Positions 1 through 8,677 of a stretch of DNA of 48,047 nt are shown here, piece after piece. The translations under genes and the position numbers were made by a program. Origin of the DNA: Verrucomicrobiaceae bacterium (GTDB taxonomy: Bacteria > Verrucomicrobiota > Verrucomicrobiia > Verrucomicrobiales > Verrucomicrobiaceae); contig JAIYDW010000183.1 of the NCBI GenBank assembly GCA_027487315.1, positions 1-48,047 on the forward strand, in the 5' to 3' direction. The notes under the pieces were generated by a model. It searched no databases and was not told the DNA's origin. It saw only the letters and a program-made list of their open reading frames with translations. Within the stretch, counting starts at the first letter, position 1. Each line of letters starts with the position of its first letter.

Positions 1-552
1 GTCCTCGCCACCACCATGGGCTCCCTCAGCACCGCCCTGAACTCCCTCGCCACCAGCTACGTCCGCGATTTCCATTTCCACTGGTTCGGTGAACCCGATT
101 CCGACGCCGGCAAAGTCAAGGTCCTGCGTTTCGGCACCGTCCTATTCGCCACCCTCCTCGTCTCCGTCGCCCTCGCCACCGCCTACGTCACCTCCCACAA
201 TCCCCAGTTGCGCATCCTGCCCATCATCCTCGGCATCTTCGGCTACACTTACGGCTCGTTGCTCGGCGTCTTCATGACCGGTCTCTTCACTCGCACTCGC
301 GGAAATGACTTCGGCAATGTCATCGCCATGATCGCCGGCTTCATCGTCGTCGCTTACCTCAGCGGACTCGACAAAGACGTCATGGGCCTCTTCGGCGCCA
401 ACGGCCTTTCACGCCCTGACTGGATGCCCGTCATCGAGTTCCCCTGGCGCATCATGTTCGGCACCATCACCACCTTCACCATCGCCATGATGTTCCGCAC
501 CCCCATCGAGCGCCAACAGCACCTCGACCTCGCCGTCCAAGGCAAAGAGTAA
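1..552 (+). CDS. Sodium:solute symporter (SSS family), C-terminal part, 5' end outside window
   Basis: The reading frame is open from the first base, so this is the C-terminal ~183 residues of a longer protein. The stretch LSTALNSLATSYVRDF matches the conserved late-helix signature of the sodium:solute symporter family, which couples Na+ entry to uptake of sugars, amino acids or related solutes across the inner membrane. At least three hydrophobic segments follow: around VLFATLLVSVALATAYV, the LPIILGIFGYTYGSLLGVFMTGLF pair region, and a last one near FGTITTFTIAMMF. The substrate cannot be told from this part. The gene converges on the Hsp33 gene, with 24 bp between the two stop codons and no clear terminator. 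Family assignment is firm; specificity is unknown. Confidence 0.85.
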   Translation, partial: VLATTMGSLSTALNSLATSYVRDFHFHWFGEPDSDAGKVKVLRFGTVLFATLLVSVALATAYVTSHNPQLRILPIILGIFGYTYGSLLGVFMTGLFTRTRGNDFGNVIAMIAGFIVVAYLSGLDKDVMGLFGANGLSRPDWMPVIEFPWRIMFGTITTFTIAMMFRTPIERQQHLDLAVQGKE

Positions 553-576
553 CGTTCCCGAAAGAGCAACTGCCTC

Positions 577-1374
577 TCAGGGCATCTCCCGCTTCTTCCA
601 CTCCTCAAAGTCATTCTTCTCCGTCCGGTACTTCGCTCCACAGCGCGGGCACTGCATCTGCGCCACCCCATCCTCAAACACAAACGCCAAATCCTCCTCG
701 GACAATCGCGAAATCAAGGGATACAACCGCTCCGCCGAACACCCGCATTCCAGCACATAGCCCCTCGTCTCCAAAAGGGTGAGATGCTCCTTCGTTCCAA
801 GCGCCAGCACGTCCTCAAGCGTCAGCGCCGCCAGCCATTCCTCATCGCAATCCGGTTCCGCCGAGATCTGCACAAATTCCTCATCCGCCAGTCGAAAAAT
901 CCGCGTCAACCGCTGCTCACTCTGCGTGTAAAACGACTCGATCGACGCCAGCACATCCGTCCCCTCCAACTCCACCATGCTCTGCCTCGGCGCCTGACTC
1001 GGCCTTGTCGTTTGCGCGATAAAAAGCGTCTTCCCCGTGTCCCTCACATCCTCCGTGAAAATCCTTCCCGTCACCCGCCCCGGTCGCGTACTCCCCGTCA
1101 CAAACAGATTCATCAGCGGCTTGTGAAAATTCAACGTCCACGCACACCCCTCATCCTGCGGCCTCGAACACAAATGCAGCGTGATCCCCGCCAACCCATC
1201 TTTGAGCATCCCGTCCATCTCCTCCTCATACTTCAACTGATGCTGCATCAAATGCAGGTAATAATCCAAATACATCGGACTGAAACGCCCCCTCACCAGC
1301 AGCGCATTGCGTATCCGCACAAAGTATGAGCGCACCTCCACCACCGAAAGTTCAGGATCCAGCATCTGTGTCAT
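577..1374 (-). CDS. hslO: Redox-regulated chaperone Hsp33
   Basis: Hsp33 is a cytosolic holdase activated when oxidative stress oxidises a C-terminal zinc-binding cysteine cluster. The four zinc cysteines are visible in the usual CxC and CxxC arrangement: ECGCSAERL (C210 and C212) and QCPRCGAKY (C242 and C245). The spacing and the preceding helix-rich linker fit the family, and the length (~265 aa) is near the usual 290. The N-terminal domain is divergent, so the call rests mainly on the redox switch. I start at the ATG at 1374, which has AGG six bases upstream; a GTG at 1416 would add 14 residues. The gene lies 12 bp after the zinc-ribbon gene on the same strand, so the two are probably co-transcribed. 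Confidence 0.85.
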   Translation of the reverse strand: MTQMLDPELSVVEVRSYFVRIRNALLVRGRFSPMYLDYYLHLMQHQLKYEEEMDGMLKDGLAGITLHLCSRPQDEGCAWTLNFHKPLMNLFVTGSTRPGRVTGRIFTEDVRDTGKTLFIAQTTRPSQAPRQSMVELEGTDVLASIESFYTQSEQRLTRIFRLADEEFVQISAEPDCDEEWLAALTLEDVLALGTKEHLTLLETRGYVLECGCSAERLYPLISRLSEEDLAFVFEDGVAQMQCPRCGAKYRTEKNDFEEWKKREMP

Positions 1375-1428
1375 GTCTAGCCTATCCACCCGCAATCCTT
1401 CCCTTTCAAGTCCCACCCGCCATTAGCA

Positions 1429-2133
1429 CTACTCTTCCAAATACAAAATCCGCCCGCAAGACTCGCATTGCGTGATCCCCTCCGCCTGCTTCAAACTCTG
1501 CAATGTCCCGATCACCACCTTCATGTGACACCCCCCGCACATGTCCCCCTGCAAGGGCGCCACCGCCGAATCCCCCTTCTTCTTGAAAATCCGGTCATAC
1601 ATCTCAAGCGTCTCCTCTGGCACTCCCCCGATCAACCCCGCTCGCTCCACCTTCAAATCCCCCAACCGCTTCTGCAACCCCGTCGCCCGCTCTGCCAGCA
1701 TCACGAGTTCCTCATCCACCCGCGCCTGCGTCGCCGCCAGCTTCGCCTGCGCCTCTGACTGCACCGCCTTCGCCGCCTCCAACTTCTCCATCTGCTCCAG
1801 CTCCTTGTCCTCCATCCCGTTGATCTCTTTCTGATACCGCTCCACCTCGTGCCCCAGCGCCTGAAACTCATCGTTCTTCCGCGTCTCAAACTGCTGATCC
1901 TGGATCCGCTTGATCGATGTCCTCCGCGTCCCGATATCCATCTCAATGTTCTTGATCGCCAACTCGATCGCCATCACCCCCGCATGCGCCTTCTCCACCG
2001 CCGCCAAATCCCCGGCTAATTGCGTCTTCGCACGCGACTCCAAATTCGGCACCTCCTTCAAATCCTTCTGAATGTGACGGATTTTTTGATCGCGTTCTTG
2101 GACTTGCAATAGCTTAATGATTTCGGGCAGCAT
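1429..2133 (-). CDS. Coiled-coil protein with C-terminal C4 zinc ribbon (DUF164/zf-RING_7 type)
   Basis: The first ~180 residues are a charged, heptad-like coiled coil rich in Lys, Glu, Ala and Gln. The protein ends in a zinc ribbon with two CxxC pairs, C199/C202 (MCGGCHM) and C223/C226 (QCESCGR). This layout is typical of the widespread DUF164 family, described as predicted nucleic-acid-binding proteins; the precise function is not established. The length (234 aa) is normal for the family. The start codon is ATG with the usual N-terminal theme of 'LLxLQexDxxI', here LLQVQERDQKI. It is probably the first gene of a two-gene unit with hslO. Confidence 0.85.
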   Translation of the reverse strand: MLPEIIKLLQVQERDQKIRHIQKDLKEVPNLESRAKTQLAGDLAAVEKAHAGVMAIELAIKNIEMDIGTRRTSIKRIQDQQFETRKNDEFQALGHEVERYQKEINGMEDKELEQMEKLEAAKAVQSEAQAKLAATQARVDEELVMLAERATGLQKRLGDLKVERAGLIGGVPEETLEMYDRIFKKKGDSAVAPLQGDMCGGCHMKVVIGTLQSLKQAEGITQCESCGRILYLEE

Positions 2134-2298
2134 GATGAGGAAGCCACAGTAAGCCAGCCATCACCCCCAATGGCAAGCCCAAGCTTACCTTCCGCCATTT
2201 CCTCTGGTTTTTACGATCAGTCGAATAACAAAATGTTACCCCAAACCTTGCGTCGCACCGTAAATGACTTTGATTCCCCGTTCAAAAAATCAACTCCT

Positions 2299-3477
2299 AT
2301 GACCCCCTCTCCCACTGTCCAGAAATCCGCTGATCTCCGCGAGTTCCCCGAATTCAGTCTCTCCAGACTCCTCAGCACTGTCTTCGAACCCACCTTCGGT
2401 CGCAAAATCTGCATCCTCATCGACCTCCCCGACCTTGCCGAAGCACGCGGCATGGCCTTCCTCTCCAACCCCGAGCGCAAAGTCCAGCGCCAAGCCTACG
2501 ACCACTTCTACAAAGGCCTCCACGACGGCGTCCTCGAAGAACTCGCTCTCGAAGGCGGTGACATGTTCGCCTACACACAAACCACCGGCAGCAACCTCGA
2601 CATGCCCGACCTCTGCGTCGACATGGAAGGCGTCGAGATGAGCCTCGAAAAAGATGTCTACTCCAACTACGACATCATCCTCTGCATCTCCACCTTCTCC
2701 GCCACCGCCCCCCTCACCGCCCACGCCAAAAAATTCGGTTTCCGCGGTGCCACCCTCCACGGACTCAACGACATCATCCGCAACACCGGCCTCGCCGTCG
2801 ACTACAACGACGTCAGCCGCGACGCTGAAAAACTCCGCCTCGCCATGACCCGCGCCGACTCGGTCGAGATCGACTTCGCCCTCGAATCCGGCGAGGTCCT
2901 CACCGCACGCCTCGAACTCGGTGGCCAGGAAGCCCAAAAAAGCCACGGCCTCTGCCGCGGCGACACCCCCGACATCGCAAACCTCCCCGCTGGCGAAGTC
3001 TACTTCGTTCCCACCAGCGCCGAAGGCTTCTTCCCCATGAAATACGAGGACGGCACCCTCGGCAAACTCACCGTCACCAACGGCTGCATCATCAAAAGCG
3101 AACTCATCTCCGGCGATCCCGCCACCATCGAAGCCCACAACGCCAAACTCTCCGATGACCCCATGACTGGTGTCCTCGGCGAACTCGGCTTCGGCACCCA
3201 GGTCCTCCCCGTCTCCGGCGCTGACATCCAGGACGAAAAAGTCCTCGGCACCTGCCATCTCGCCACCGGGCGCGACGACCATCTCGGCGGTCACATCACC
3301 CCCGACCAATTCAAGCGTCACCAAAACGCCACCCATGATGACATCCTCTTCGCCCCTCACAAAACCCCTAACTTCGACATCAAACAAGTCCGCATGAACC
3401 GGGGTGACCAGCAGGAAATCCTCATCGAGCATTTCCAACCCAGCAAATACCTGCTCAACGCCCTCGCCTCCGAGTAA
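2299..3477 (+). CDS. M29 aminopeptidase-like / NicX-like metalloprotein
   Basis: The C-terminal half carries the signature run of the aminopeptidase T (M29) fold, shared with 2,5-dihydroxypyridine dioxygenases. NLPAGEVYFVPTSAEG supplies a candidate metal-ligand Glu, followed by LGELGFGT, then LGTCHLATGRDDHLGGH and NATHDDILF with candidate His/Asp ligands. M29 members are metal-dependent peptidases, while the related dioxygenases open pyridine rings; the sequence does not decide between these. The N-terminal region (LSRLLSTVFEPTFGRKICILIDLPD) is Rossmann-like and extends further than in classical M29 enzymes. I chose the ATG at 2299 because conserved-looking sequence begins just after it; ATGs at 2170 and 2233 are also in frame. 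A strong hairpin terminator follows the stop. It is transcribed divergently from the zinc-ribbon gene. Confidence 0.65.
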   Translation: MTPSPTVQKSADLREFPEFSLSRLLSTVFEPTFGRKICILIDLPDLAEARGMAFLSNPERKVQRQAYDHFYKGLHDGVLEELALEGGDMFAYTQTTGSNLDMPDLCVDMEGVEMSLEKDVYSNYDIILCISTFSATAPLTAHAKKFGFRGATLHGLNDIIRNTGLAVDYNDVSRDAEKLRLAMTRADSVEIDFALESGEVLTARLELGGQEAQKSHGLCRGDTPDIANLPAGEVYFVPTSAEGFFPMKYEDGTLGKLTVTNGCIIKSELISGDPATIEAHNAKLSDDPMTGVLGELGFGTQVLPVSGADIQDEKVLGTCHLATGRDDHLGGHITPDQFKRHQNATHDDILFAPHKTPNFDIKQVRMNRGDQQEILIEHFQPSKYLLNALASE

Positions 3478-3505
3478 AAAAGCAAGTAACAAGAGTCCTC
3501 CTTGC

Positions 3506-3540
3506 AAGCGGCCCGGATTTCGCCGGGCCGCTTCATTTTC
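3506..3540 (+). terminator. Intrinsic terminator after the M29-like gene
   Basis: A perfect 11-bp stem (3506-3516 with 3523-3533) closes a 6-nt loop and is followed by a short T-rich tail (cattttc). It lies 28 bp after the stop of the M29-like gene and ends only a few bases before the start codon of the next gene. That gene must therefore either start from readthrough or be initiated within the hairpin region. Confidence 0.8.
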
Positions 3541-3543
3541 AGC

Positions 3544-4281
3544 ATGAACATCTACGAAACCGAGCGCCTGCTCCACGAATACCTCCTCTTCCACTTCGCC
3601 ACCCCCGAAGAAATCCTCCCCTGGCCTGACGGACCCCGCTCCGCCCTCAACTTCCCCATCCGCACCGTCCACGACCTTCTCTCCCAGGAGACCCTCCCCC
3701 CTCATCCCACCGCCCTCGACCTTGGTTGCGCCGTCGGACGCTCCAGTTTCGAACTCACCGCCTTCTGCACGAGCGTCGTTGGAATCGACTTCTCACAAAG
3801 CTTCATCGACGCCGCCTCCCACCTCGCCCAAACCCGCTCCCTCCCCTATCGCCGCCACGAGGAAGCCTCTCGCTACACCGACGCCCTCGCCACCGTCCCC
3901 GCTCACCTGCGCACCCAAAGCGCTCACTTCGAACAAGGCGACGCCATGCATCTCCGCTCAGATCTCGGCTCCTTCGACGTCGTCCACGCCGCCAACCTCC
4001 TCTGCCGCCTCCCCGATCCCCTCCTCTGCCTGCAACGCCTCCCAGACCTCGTCAATCCCGGCGGCCAACTCCTCCTCACCACCCCCTGCACCTGGCTCGA
4101 AGAATTCACCCCTCGCGACGCCTGGCCCGCCAACGGCTCCACCTTAGACTGGCTCGAACACCACCTCAGCCCCCACTTCACCCTCGAACAGCGCCTCGAC
4201 ATGCCCTTCCTCATCCGCGAACACTCCCGCAAGTTCCAGTGGTCCGTTGCTCTCGGCACCCGCTGGCGCCGCCACACCTGA
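3544..4281 (+). CDS. Putative 4-mercaptohistidine N1-methyltransferase (OvoA C-terminal type), stand-alone
   Basis: This is a class I SAM-dependent methyltransferase. Motif I is ALDLGCAVGRSSFEL, followed by VVGIDFS, and the DVVHAANLLCRLPDP and NPGGQLLLTTP blocks. The N-terminus (NIYETERLLHEYLLFHF, then LPWPDGPRSALNFPIRTV) is characteristic of the methyltransferase domain that forms the C-terminal part of OvoA, the 5-histidylcysteine sulfoxide synthase of ovothiol biosynthesis; that domain N-methylates 4-mercaptohistidine. Here the domain stands alone (245 aa) and no sulfoxide-synthase domain is in the window. The start is ATG 3544, directly after a terminator hairpin and without a visible Shine-Dalgarno sequence. 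The gene is followed by prmC 79 bp downstream. Family is well supported; the substrate is inferred. Confidence 0.75.
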   Translation: MNIYETERLLHEYLLFHFATPEEILPWPDGPRSALNFPIRTVHDLLSQETLPPHPTALDLGCAVGRSSFELTAFCTSVVGIDFSQSFIDAASHLAQTRSLPYRRHEEASRYTDALATVPAHLRTQSAHFEQGDAMHLRSDLGSFDVVHAANLLCRLPDPLLCLQRLPDLVNPGGQLLLTTPCTWLEEFTPRDAWPANGSTLDWLEHHLSPHFTLEQRLDMPFLIREHSRKFQWSVALGTRWRRHT

Positions 4282-4360
4282 TCAAAACTAACAAAATTTC
4301 CAGTCTGCAGGGTTGGCAGACCTCTCAGGCACGCTAAGGATGTCCGCGTCAGCGCACGCC

Positions 4361-5215
4361 ATGTCCAAAGCCATCCTCCCCACCCTCCAAGCCGGCGCCG
4401 GTTACCTCGCCAAGCACGGAGTCGAAGAGGCCCGCCTCAACATGGAGCACCTACTCGCCCACGTCCTCGACTGCCGCCGACTCGACCTCTACCTTCGCTT
4501 TGGCGAATCCCTCGGTGAACCCGACCTCGCCAAACTCCGCGACCTCACCCGCCGCCGCGCCGAAGGCACCCCTCTCCAGCACCTCCTCGGCACCGTCCCC
4601 TTTGGCGACCTCGAACTCATCACCGACCACCGCGCCCTCATCCCCCGACCCGAAACCGAATACCTCTGCGAAAAACTCGCCCACCGTGCCTCACCCCCCA
4701 CCCGTGTCCTCGACATGGCCTGCGGCAGCGGCTGCATTGGCCTCTATCTCGCCCACGCCTGGTCCAAATCCGGCACCGAAGTCATCCTCGCTGACATCTC
4801 CGAAGACGCTCTCGACCTCGCCCGCCTCAACGCCTCCCGCCTCTCTCTCCTCAACGCCCGCCTGATCCGCAGCGACCTCTTCGAAAAAATCACCGGCACC
4901 TTCGACCTCATCGTCTCCAACCTCCCCTACATCCCCAGTGCCGAAATCCCCACCCTCAGCCGCGAAGTCCGCCGCGATCCCCTCCTCGCCCTCGACGGCG
5001 GCCCCGACGGACTCGACATCGTCCGCCGCCTCATCGACACCTGCCTCCCCTTCCTCAACCCAAACGCCCAACTCGTCCTCGAACTCGGCCAGCACCAACC
5101 CCCCATCGTCGCCGAAATCCTCCAAACCCATCACTGGCAGGACATCGAAATCTGGCCTGATCTCGCCGGCATTGATCGATTCGTCCTTGCCAAGAATCCA
5201 ACTTCCGCCCAATAG
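4361..5215 (+). CDS. prmC: Release factor glutamine N5-methyltransferase
   Basis: PrmC methylates the glutamine of the GGQ motif in peptide chain release factors 1 and 2, using SAM in the cytosol. The N-terminal helical domain (RLNMEHLLAHVLDCRRLDLYL) and the LIPRPETEYL signature are typical, followed by the SAM-binding motif VLDMACGSGCIGLYLA. The catalytic NPPY motif appears as NLPY (residues 187-190), a substitution at the first proline. The C-terminal EVRRDPLLALDGGPDGLDIVRRLI block is conserved. I start at ATG 4361 because family members usually begin close to that residue; ATGs at 4340 and 4313 are in frame. Length (284 aa) is normal. The stop is 5 bp before murA, which suggests co-transcription. 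Confidence 0.9.
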   Translation: MSKAILPTLQAGAGYLAKHGVEEARLNMEHLLAHVLDCRRLDLYLRFGESLGEPDLAKLRDLTRRRAEGTPLQHLLGTVPFGDLELITDHRALIPRPETEYLCEKLAHRASPPTRVLDMACGSGCIGLYLAHAWSKSGTEVILADISEDALDLARLNASRLSLLNARLIRSDLFEKITGTFDLIVSNLPYIPSAEIPTLSREVRRDPLLALDGGPDGLDIVRRLIDTCLPFLNPNAQLVLELGQHQPPIVAEILQTHHWQDIEIWPDLAGIDRFVLAKNPTSAQ

Positions 5216-5220
5216 CTCCT

Positions 5221-6486
5221 ATGGAAAAACTCATCGTCCACGGCGGACAACCCCTAAAAGGCCGCGTCACCATCAGCGGCTCCAAAAACTCCGCCCTCCC
5301 CATCCTCGCCGCCACCTTGCTTACCAAGGATACCTGCACCATTCGCCGTGTCCCCGATCTCAGCGACACCAACTACATGGTCCGCATCCTCGGTGAACTC
5401 GGTGCCGAAGTCGAACGCGCCAGCGGCGTCGTCGTCGTCACCGCCAACAAAATCAAATCCAAGGCCCCCTACGATCTCGTGCGCAAAATGCGCGCCTCCA
5501 TCTGCGTCCTCGGCCCCCTCACCGGCCGCCTCCGCAAAGCCAGCGTCTCCCTCCCCGGCGGCTGCATCATCGGTGACCGCCCCGTCGACCTCCACCTCCG
5601 CGGCCTCGAAGCCCTCGGCGCCTCCGTTCAGGTCGAAGGCGGCGATATCCTCGTCTCCGCCACCCGCGCCAATTTCAAGGGCCGCACCCTCAACCTCATG
5701 GGCAAACACGGCTCCACCGTGCTCGGCACCGACAACATCATGATGGCCGCCACCCTCGCCAAAGGCACCACCATCATCGAAGGCGCCGCCGCCGAACCCG
5801 AAGTCGAAGACCTCGCCAACTTCCTCATCAAAATGGGCGCCAAAATCGAAGGTGCCGGCACCAACCGCATCACCATCGAAGGCGTCAAAGAACTCCACGG
5901 GGCCGAACACACCGTCATCCCCGACCGCATCGAAGCCGGCACCTTCCTCGTCGCAGGCGCCATGATCGGCGACGGCGTCACCCTCAAACAAGTCATCCCG
6001 GAACACCTCCGCGCCGTCACCACCGCCCTCGCCGACTGCGGTTTCAAAATGGAAATCACCAAGGACAGCATCACCATCTACCCCAACCCCAACGCCAAAG
6101 GCTTCTCCCTCACCACCCTCCCCTACCCCGGCTTCCCCACCGACATGCAGGCCCAGTTCTGCGCCCTCGCCTGCGTCATCCCCGACTCCAGCACCATCAC
6201 CGAAACCATCTTCCCCCAGCGCTTCATGCACATCGCCGAAATGAAACGCATGGGCGCCCAAATGACCCTCCAAGGCGCCACCGCCCACATCCGCGGCGGC
6301 ACCCCTCTGAAAAGCGCCCCCGTCATGGCCTCCGATCTCCGCGCCTCCGCCACCCTCGTCCTCGCCGGCCTCATTGCCGAAGGCCAAACCGAGATCCATC
6401 GCCTCTATCACATCGATCGCGGCTACGAACATCTCGACGACAAATTCGCCGCTCTCGGTGCCAAAATGGAGCGCACCAAAGAGTAA
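5221..6486 (+). CDS. murA: UDP-N-acetylglucosamine 1-carboxyvinyltransferase
   Basis: MurA transfers enolpyruvate from PEP to UDP-GlcNAc, the first committed step of peptidoglycan synthesis in the cytosol. The protein is full length (421 aa). It has the N-terminal [20 protein letters not shown] motif with the conserved lysine K22, and the active-site loop [19 protein letters not shown]. Cys115 is present, the residue alkylated by fosfomycin, so the enzyme is not the Asp-type resistant form. The C-terminal [13 protein letters not shown] and [17 protein letters not shown] blocks are also conserved. Its presence indicates a peptidoglycan-containing organism. It starts 5 bp after prmC and is followed by a ferritin gene 49 bp later. 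Confidence 0.97.
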   Translation: MEKLIVHGGQPLKGRVTISGSKNSALPILAATLLTKDTCTIRRVPDLSDTNYMVRILGELGAEVERASGVVVVTANKIKSKAPYDLVRKMRASICVLGPLTGRLRKASVSLPGGCIIGDRPVDLHLRGLEALGASVQVEGGDILVSATRANFKGRTLNLMGKHGSTVLGTDNIMMAATLAKGTTIIEGAAAEPEVEDLANFLIKMGAKIEGAGTNRITIEGVKELHGAEHTVIPDRIEAGTFLVAGAMIGDGVTLKQVIPEHLRAVTTALADCGFKMEITKDSITIYPNPNAKGFSLTTLPYPGFPTDMQAQFCALACVIPDSSTITETIFPQRFMHIAEMKRMGAQMTLQGATAHIRGGTPLKSAPVMASDLRASATLVLAGLIAEGQTEIHRLYHIDRGYEHLDDKFAALGAKMERTKE

Positions 6487-6535
6487 ACCCCTCTCCCACC
6501 TCAAACGTAAACCCTTCCACAACCCCAAAAAAATC

Positions 6536-7075
6536 ATGTCCCTTCCCACGAGCCTCCAAGACGCCATCAATGCCCAAATCCGCAACGAACTCCAAGCCCA
6601 CTACAACTACCTGGGCATGAGCGTTCACTTCGGCAACACCGCCTACAACGGCTTCTCCAAATGGTTCCGCCTCCAGGCCGCCGAAGAGTACGCCCACGCC
6701 ATGAAGTTGCTCGACTACCTCAACGCCCGCGACGCCACCATCACCCTCCAAGCCCTCGAAGCCCCCCCAGCCAATTTCGGCGAGTTCCCCATCGAAGTCT
6801 TCCAGGCTTCCTTAACCCAGGAACAAGGCGTCACCCGCCAAATCAACGATCTCTACGCCCTCGCCCAACAAGAGCGCGACTTCACCACCCTCCACTTCCT
6901 CTCCTGGTTCCTCCAAGAGCAAGTCGAAGAAGAAGCTACCGTCAGTGAAATGATCGACCGCCTCAAACTCGTCGGCAAAGACCCCGCCGGCCTCCTCCAA
7001 GTCGACGCCGAAGCCGGCAGCCGCGCCGCCGCCCTCACCCTCCCCAGCACCACCCCCGGCGCCGACGCTACCTAA
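6536..7075 (+). CDS. Ferritin (non-haem, FtnA-like)
   Basis: This 179-aa four-helix protein starts SLPTSLQDAINAQIRNELQAHYNYL, the typical helix A of bacterial ferritin. Helix B contains FSKWFRLQAAEEYAHAMKL, with the ExxH ligands of the ferroxidase centre. Later helices contain LHFLSWFLQEQVEEEATV, with the expected glutamate and glutamine ligands. Ferritins oxidise Fe(II) and store it as a ferric mineral in a 24-subunit cytosolic shell. The start is the ATG at 6536. Its stop codon overlaps, in convergent orientation, the stop codon of the downstream lipoprotein gene by 3 bp. A Fur-family regulator lies 2.9 kb away, but no Fur box could be assigned by eye. Confidence 0.93.
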   Translation: MSLPTSLQDAINAQIRNELQAHYNYLGMSVHFGNTAYNGFSKWFRLQAAEEYAHAMKLLDYLNARDATITLQALEAPPANFGEFPIEVFQASLTQEQGVTRQINDLYALAQQERDFTTLHFLSWFLQEQVEEEATVSEMIDRLKLVGKDPAGLLQVDAEAGSRAAALTLPSTTPGADAT

Positions 7076-7953
7076 CTCCCACCTTCCGGCTTCCCCGGCA
7101 CAGGCAATAACGGAGCCCCTTCCTTCACCGGAGGCGGCTCCTTTTTTTTGACCCCCGCCTCAGGCGCTTTCACCGGCGGCCCCATCAGCCCCTCCCCAGG
7201 CAAATCCAGCGGCATCACATTCACCGCATCCGCCTCTGCCTTCATCTTCTGCCGAATCTCTTCCGGCACCGAATCCGCAGACAATGGCGGCAGCAGCGGA
7301 TTCGGCCCGCTCCCCACCCACGGCCCGCTCATGATCGGCAACACCGGCGGCGCCCCTGGAAAACCCTCATCCGCGCCCCTCTTCTTCCGCATCACCACCT
7401 CCGCCTTACGCACCTCACTCACCATCTCATGCTCATTCGTCACCCGATGCCGCCCAATCACCCGCAGCCGCGTCCCCAGCATGTAAAACACCGTCACATC
7501 ATCCATCCCCTCGACCACACTCCCCCCACGTTGCAGCAACGGCTTCCCCCGCAAAATCAACTCGTCATCAGACAAATACGCCTCCTGACACAGCACCCGC
7601 CCCGACTCCGCAAACTCCATCGCAATAAACACCTTCCCCTTCGCCCTCACCTTCCTCGGCGTCCCGTCCGCCGAAGCCTTCAACACCTGAATCTCATCCG
7701 CCGCCACCCGGAAAAACGGCGGCACCTCCAAACTCTGCGCCGACAACGCCTTCGCCTCCTCCCACGTCATCGTCATCAAAAACGCCAACCCCTCACTCAA
7801 TTCCGCCCCTTCCTCAGTCTTCTCCTTCTTCTCCTTCGCCACCGCTTCCTCGCCGCCCTCTTCAGTCGACTTCGACTGACACCCCAACAACAGCACCAAA
7901 ACAGCGCTCGCGGTTAGAGCCCGTCCCCATCTATGCCATCGATTTCCTGCCAT
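7072..7953 (-). CDS. Predicted lipoprotein, function unknown
   Basis: The N-terminus is a lipoprotein signal: a basic start, a hydrophobic stretch (ALTASAVLVLLLG) and a lipobox ending in LLGC, with the lipidated cysteine at residue 25. It is followed by a Lys/Glu-rich spacer, a central beta-rich region (residues ~65-185, with a DDELILRGKPLLQ stretch reminiscent of LptA/OstA-type repeats) and a Pro-rich C-terminal third. I do not recognise a named family. A role in the cell envelope is inferred from the signal alone. It converges with the ferritin gene and sits 23 bp downstream of folA on the same strand. Confidence 0.75.
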   Translation of the reverse strand: MAGNRWHRWGRALTASAVLVLLLGCQSKSTEEGGEEAVAKEKKEKTEEGAELSEGLAFLMTMTWEEAKALSAQSLEVPPFFRVAADEIQVLKASADGTPRKVRAKGKVFIAMEFAESGRVLCQEAYLSDDELILRGKPLLQRGGSVVEGMDDVTVFYMLGTRLRVIGRHRVTNEHEMVSEVRKAEVVMRKKRGADEGFPGAPPVLPIMSGPWVGSGPNPLLPPLSADSVPEEIRQKMKAEADAVNVMPLDLPGEGLMGPPVKAPEAGVKKKEPPPVKEGAPLLPVPGKPEGGS

Positions 7954-7976
7954 GCTTCACCTCAATCCTACATCGC

Positions 7977-8489
7977 TCACCCACCTTTGCCAGTTCCCTT
8001 TCTGACACGCTCATACCCGACCCAGTCATACCGCGGATTCTCCCCACCACCCCCCTCCCGCCTCGTCATTTCCCATTCACCCGCCTCAACCACCGGAAAC
8101 GCAACCCCGCCTCCCAATCGCTCCTTCACCTCCGTCAAAATCAATTCGTCCGCATACCCCATCGCCGCCTCATAAACCGCCGCCCCCCCACACACCCACA
8201 GCTCGCCACCCCCACCCTCTGCCACCCGCCCCACCGCCTCCTCCACACCGGCCACCCCAGCTCCCTCCCACGGACTCGGTAGCGCCCGCCGCGTCATCAC
8301 CAGCGGCCGATGCTCCCGAAACCACCCCGTCATCTCCTCAAACGTCCGCCTCCCCAGCAGCAACCACCGCCCCGCCGTCAATCGCCGAAAATGCGCCCGA
8401 TCCTCCGGCAAATCCCACGGCACCCCCGTCCCTCTGGAAATGAACCCGTCCGCGGACACCGCCGCAATGATGACCACCCGGACCTTCAC
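7977..8489 (-). CDS. folA: Dihydrofolate reductase
   Basis: DHFR reduces dihydrofolate to tetrahydrofolate with NADPH in the cytosol. The N-terminus (VVIIAAVSADGFISRGTGVPWDLPEDRAHF region) contains the conserved substrate-site block with W and the acidic residue of the LPEDxxxF motif. LLLGRRTFEEM matches the NADPH-binding GRxTxE motif, and VCGGAAVYEAA the GGxxxY loop. Length (170 aa) is normal. The start could be GTG 8489 or GTG 8477; the latter has AAGG five bases upstream. The gene begins only 6 bp from the edge of a 182-bp palindromic repeat, so its leader, and probably its promoter, lie within that repeat. Confidence 0.93.
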   Translation of the reverse strand: MKVRVVIIAAVSADGFISRGTGVPWDLPEDRAHFRRLTAGRWLLLGRRTFEEMTGWFREHRPLVMTRRALPSPWEGAGVAGVEEAVGRVAEGGGGELWVCGGAAVYEAAMGYADELILTEVKERLGGGVAFPVVEAGEWEMTRREGGGGENPRYDWVGYERVRKGTGKGG

Positions 8490-8495
8490 CGCGCC

Positions 8496-8677
8496 TAGCC
8501 TGGATAATTTATGAACATCGTAGCGAAAACGCTCAAAAGCCTGAAGCTGCTAGGCGGGCGCAGTTTTGAAAGGCGGAGTGCATTTGTAAATGCTCGATGC
8601 CTTTCAAAACAAGCCCAACGCAGCAGATTCGGACTTTTGGGCGGTTGCAGTAGATGGCTCATGAATTATTCAGGCTA
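8496..8677. repeat. 182-bp palindromic repeat, copy 1
   Basis: The element begins tagcctgg and ends caggcta. Its 19-bp ends are inverted repeats matching at 17 of 19 positions (8496-8514 and 8659-8677). Inside are nested inverted repeats. An 18-bp stem pairs 14 Watson-Crick and 2 G:T positions. A perfect 12-bp pair, gttttgaaaggc with gcctttcaaaac, encloses a small gcattt/aaatgc hairpin at the centre. The whole sequence can fold into one long hairpin on either strand. A second copy of exactly the same length is at 10401-10582. It encodes no obvious protein. Ends that start and stop with TA would fit a TA-target mobile element such as a Tc1/IS630-type MITE, but this is inference. Confidence 0.9.

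Noticed and set aside
2290-3705. Long open frame on the strand opposite the M29-like gene
   Set aside because: Its composition (long runs of Gly, Val, Glu, Asp, Ala) is that of an antisense shadow produced by strong C-ending codon use; no domain, signal or start site supports it.
5254-6585. 443-codon open frame opposite murA
   Set aside because: Antisense shadow of a highly conserved, C-biased gene; the translated sequence is low-complexity Gly/Asp/Glu/Ala.
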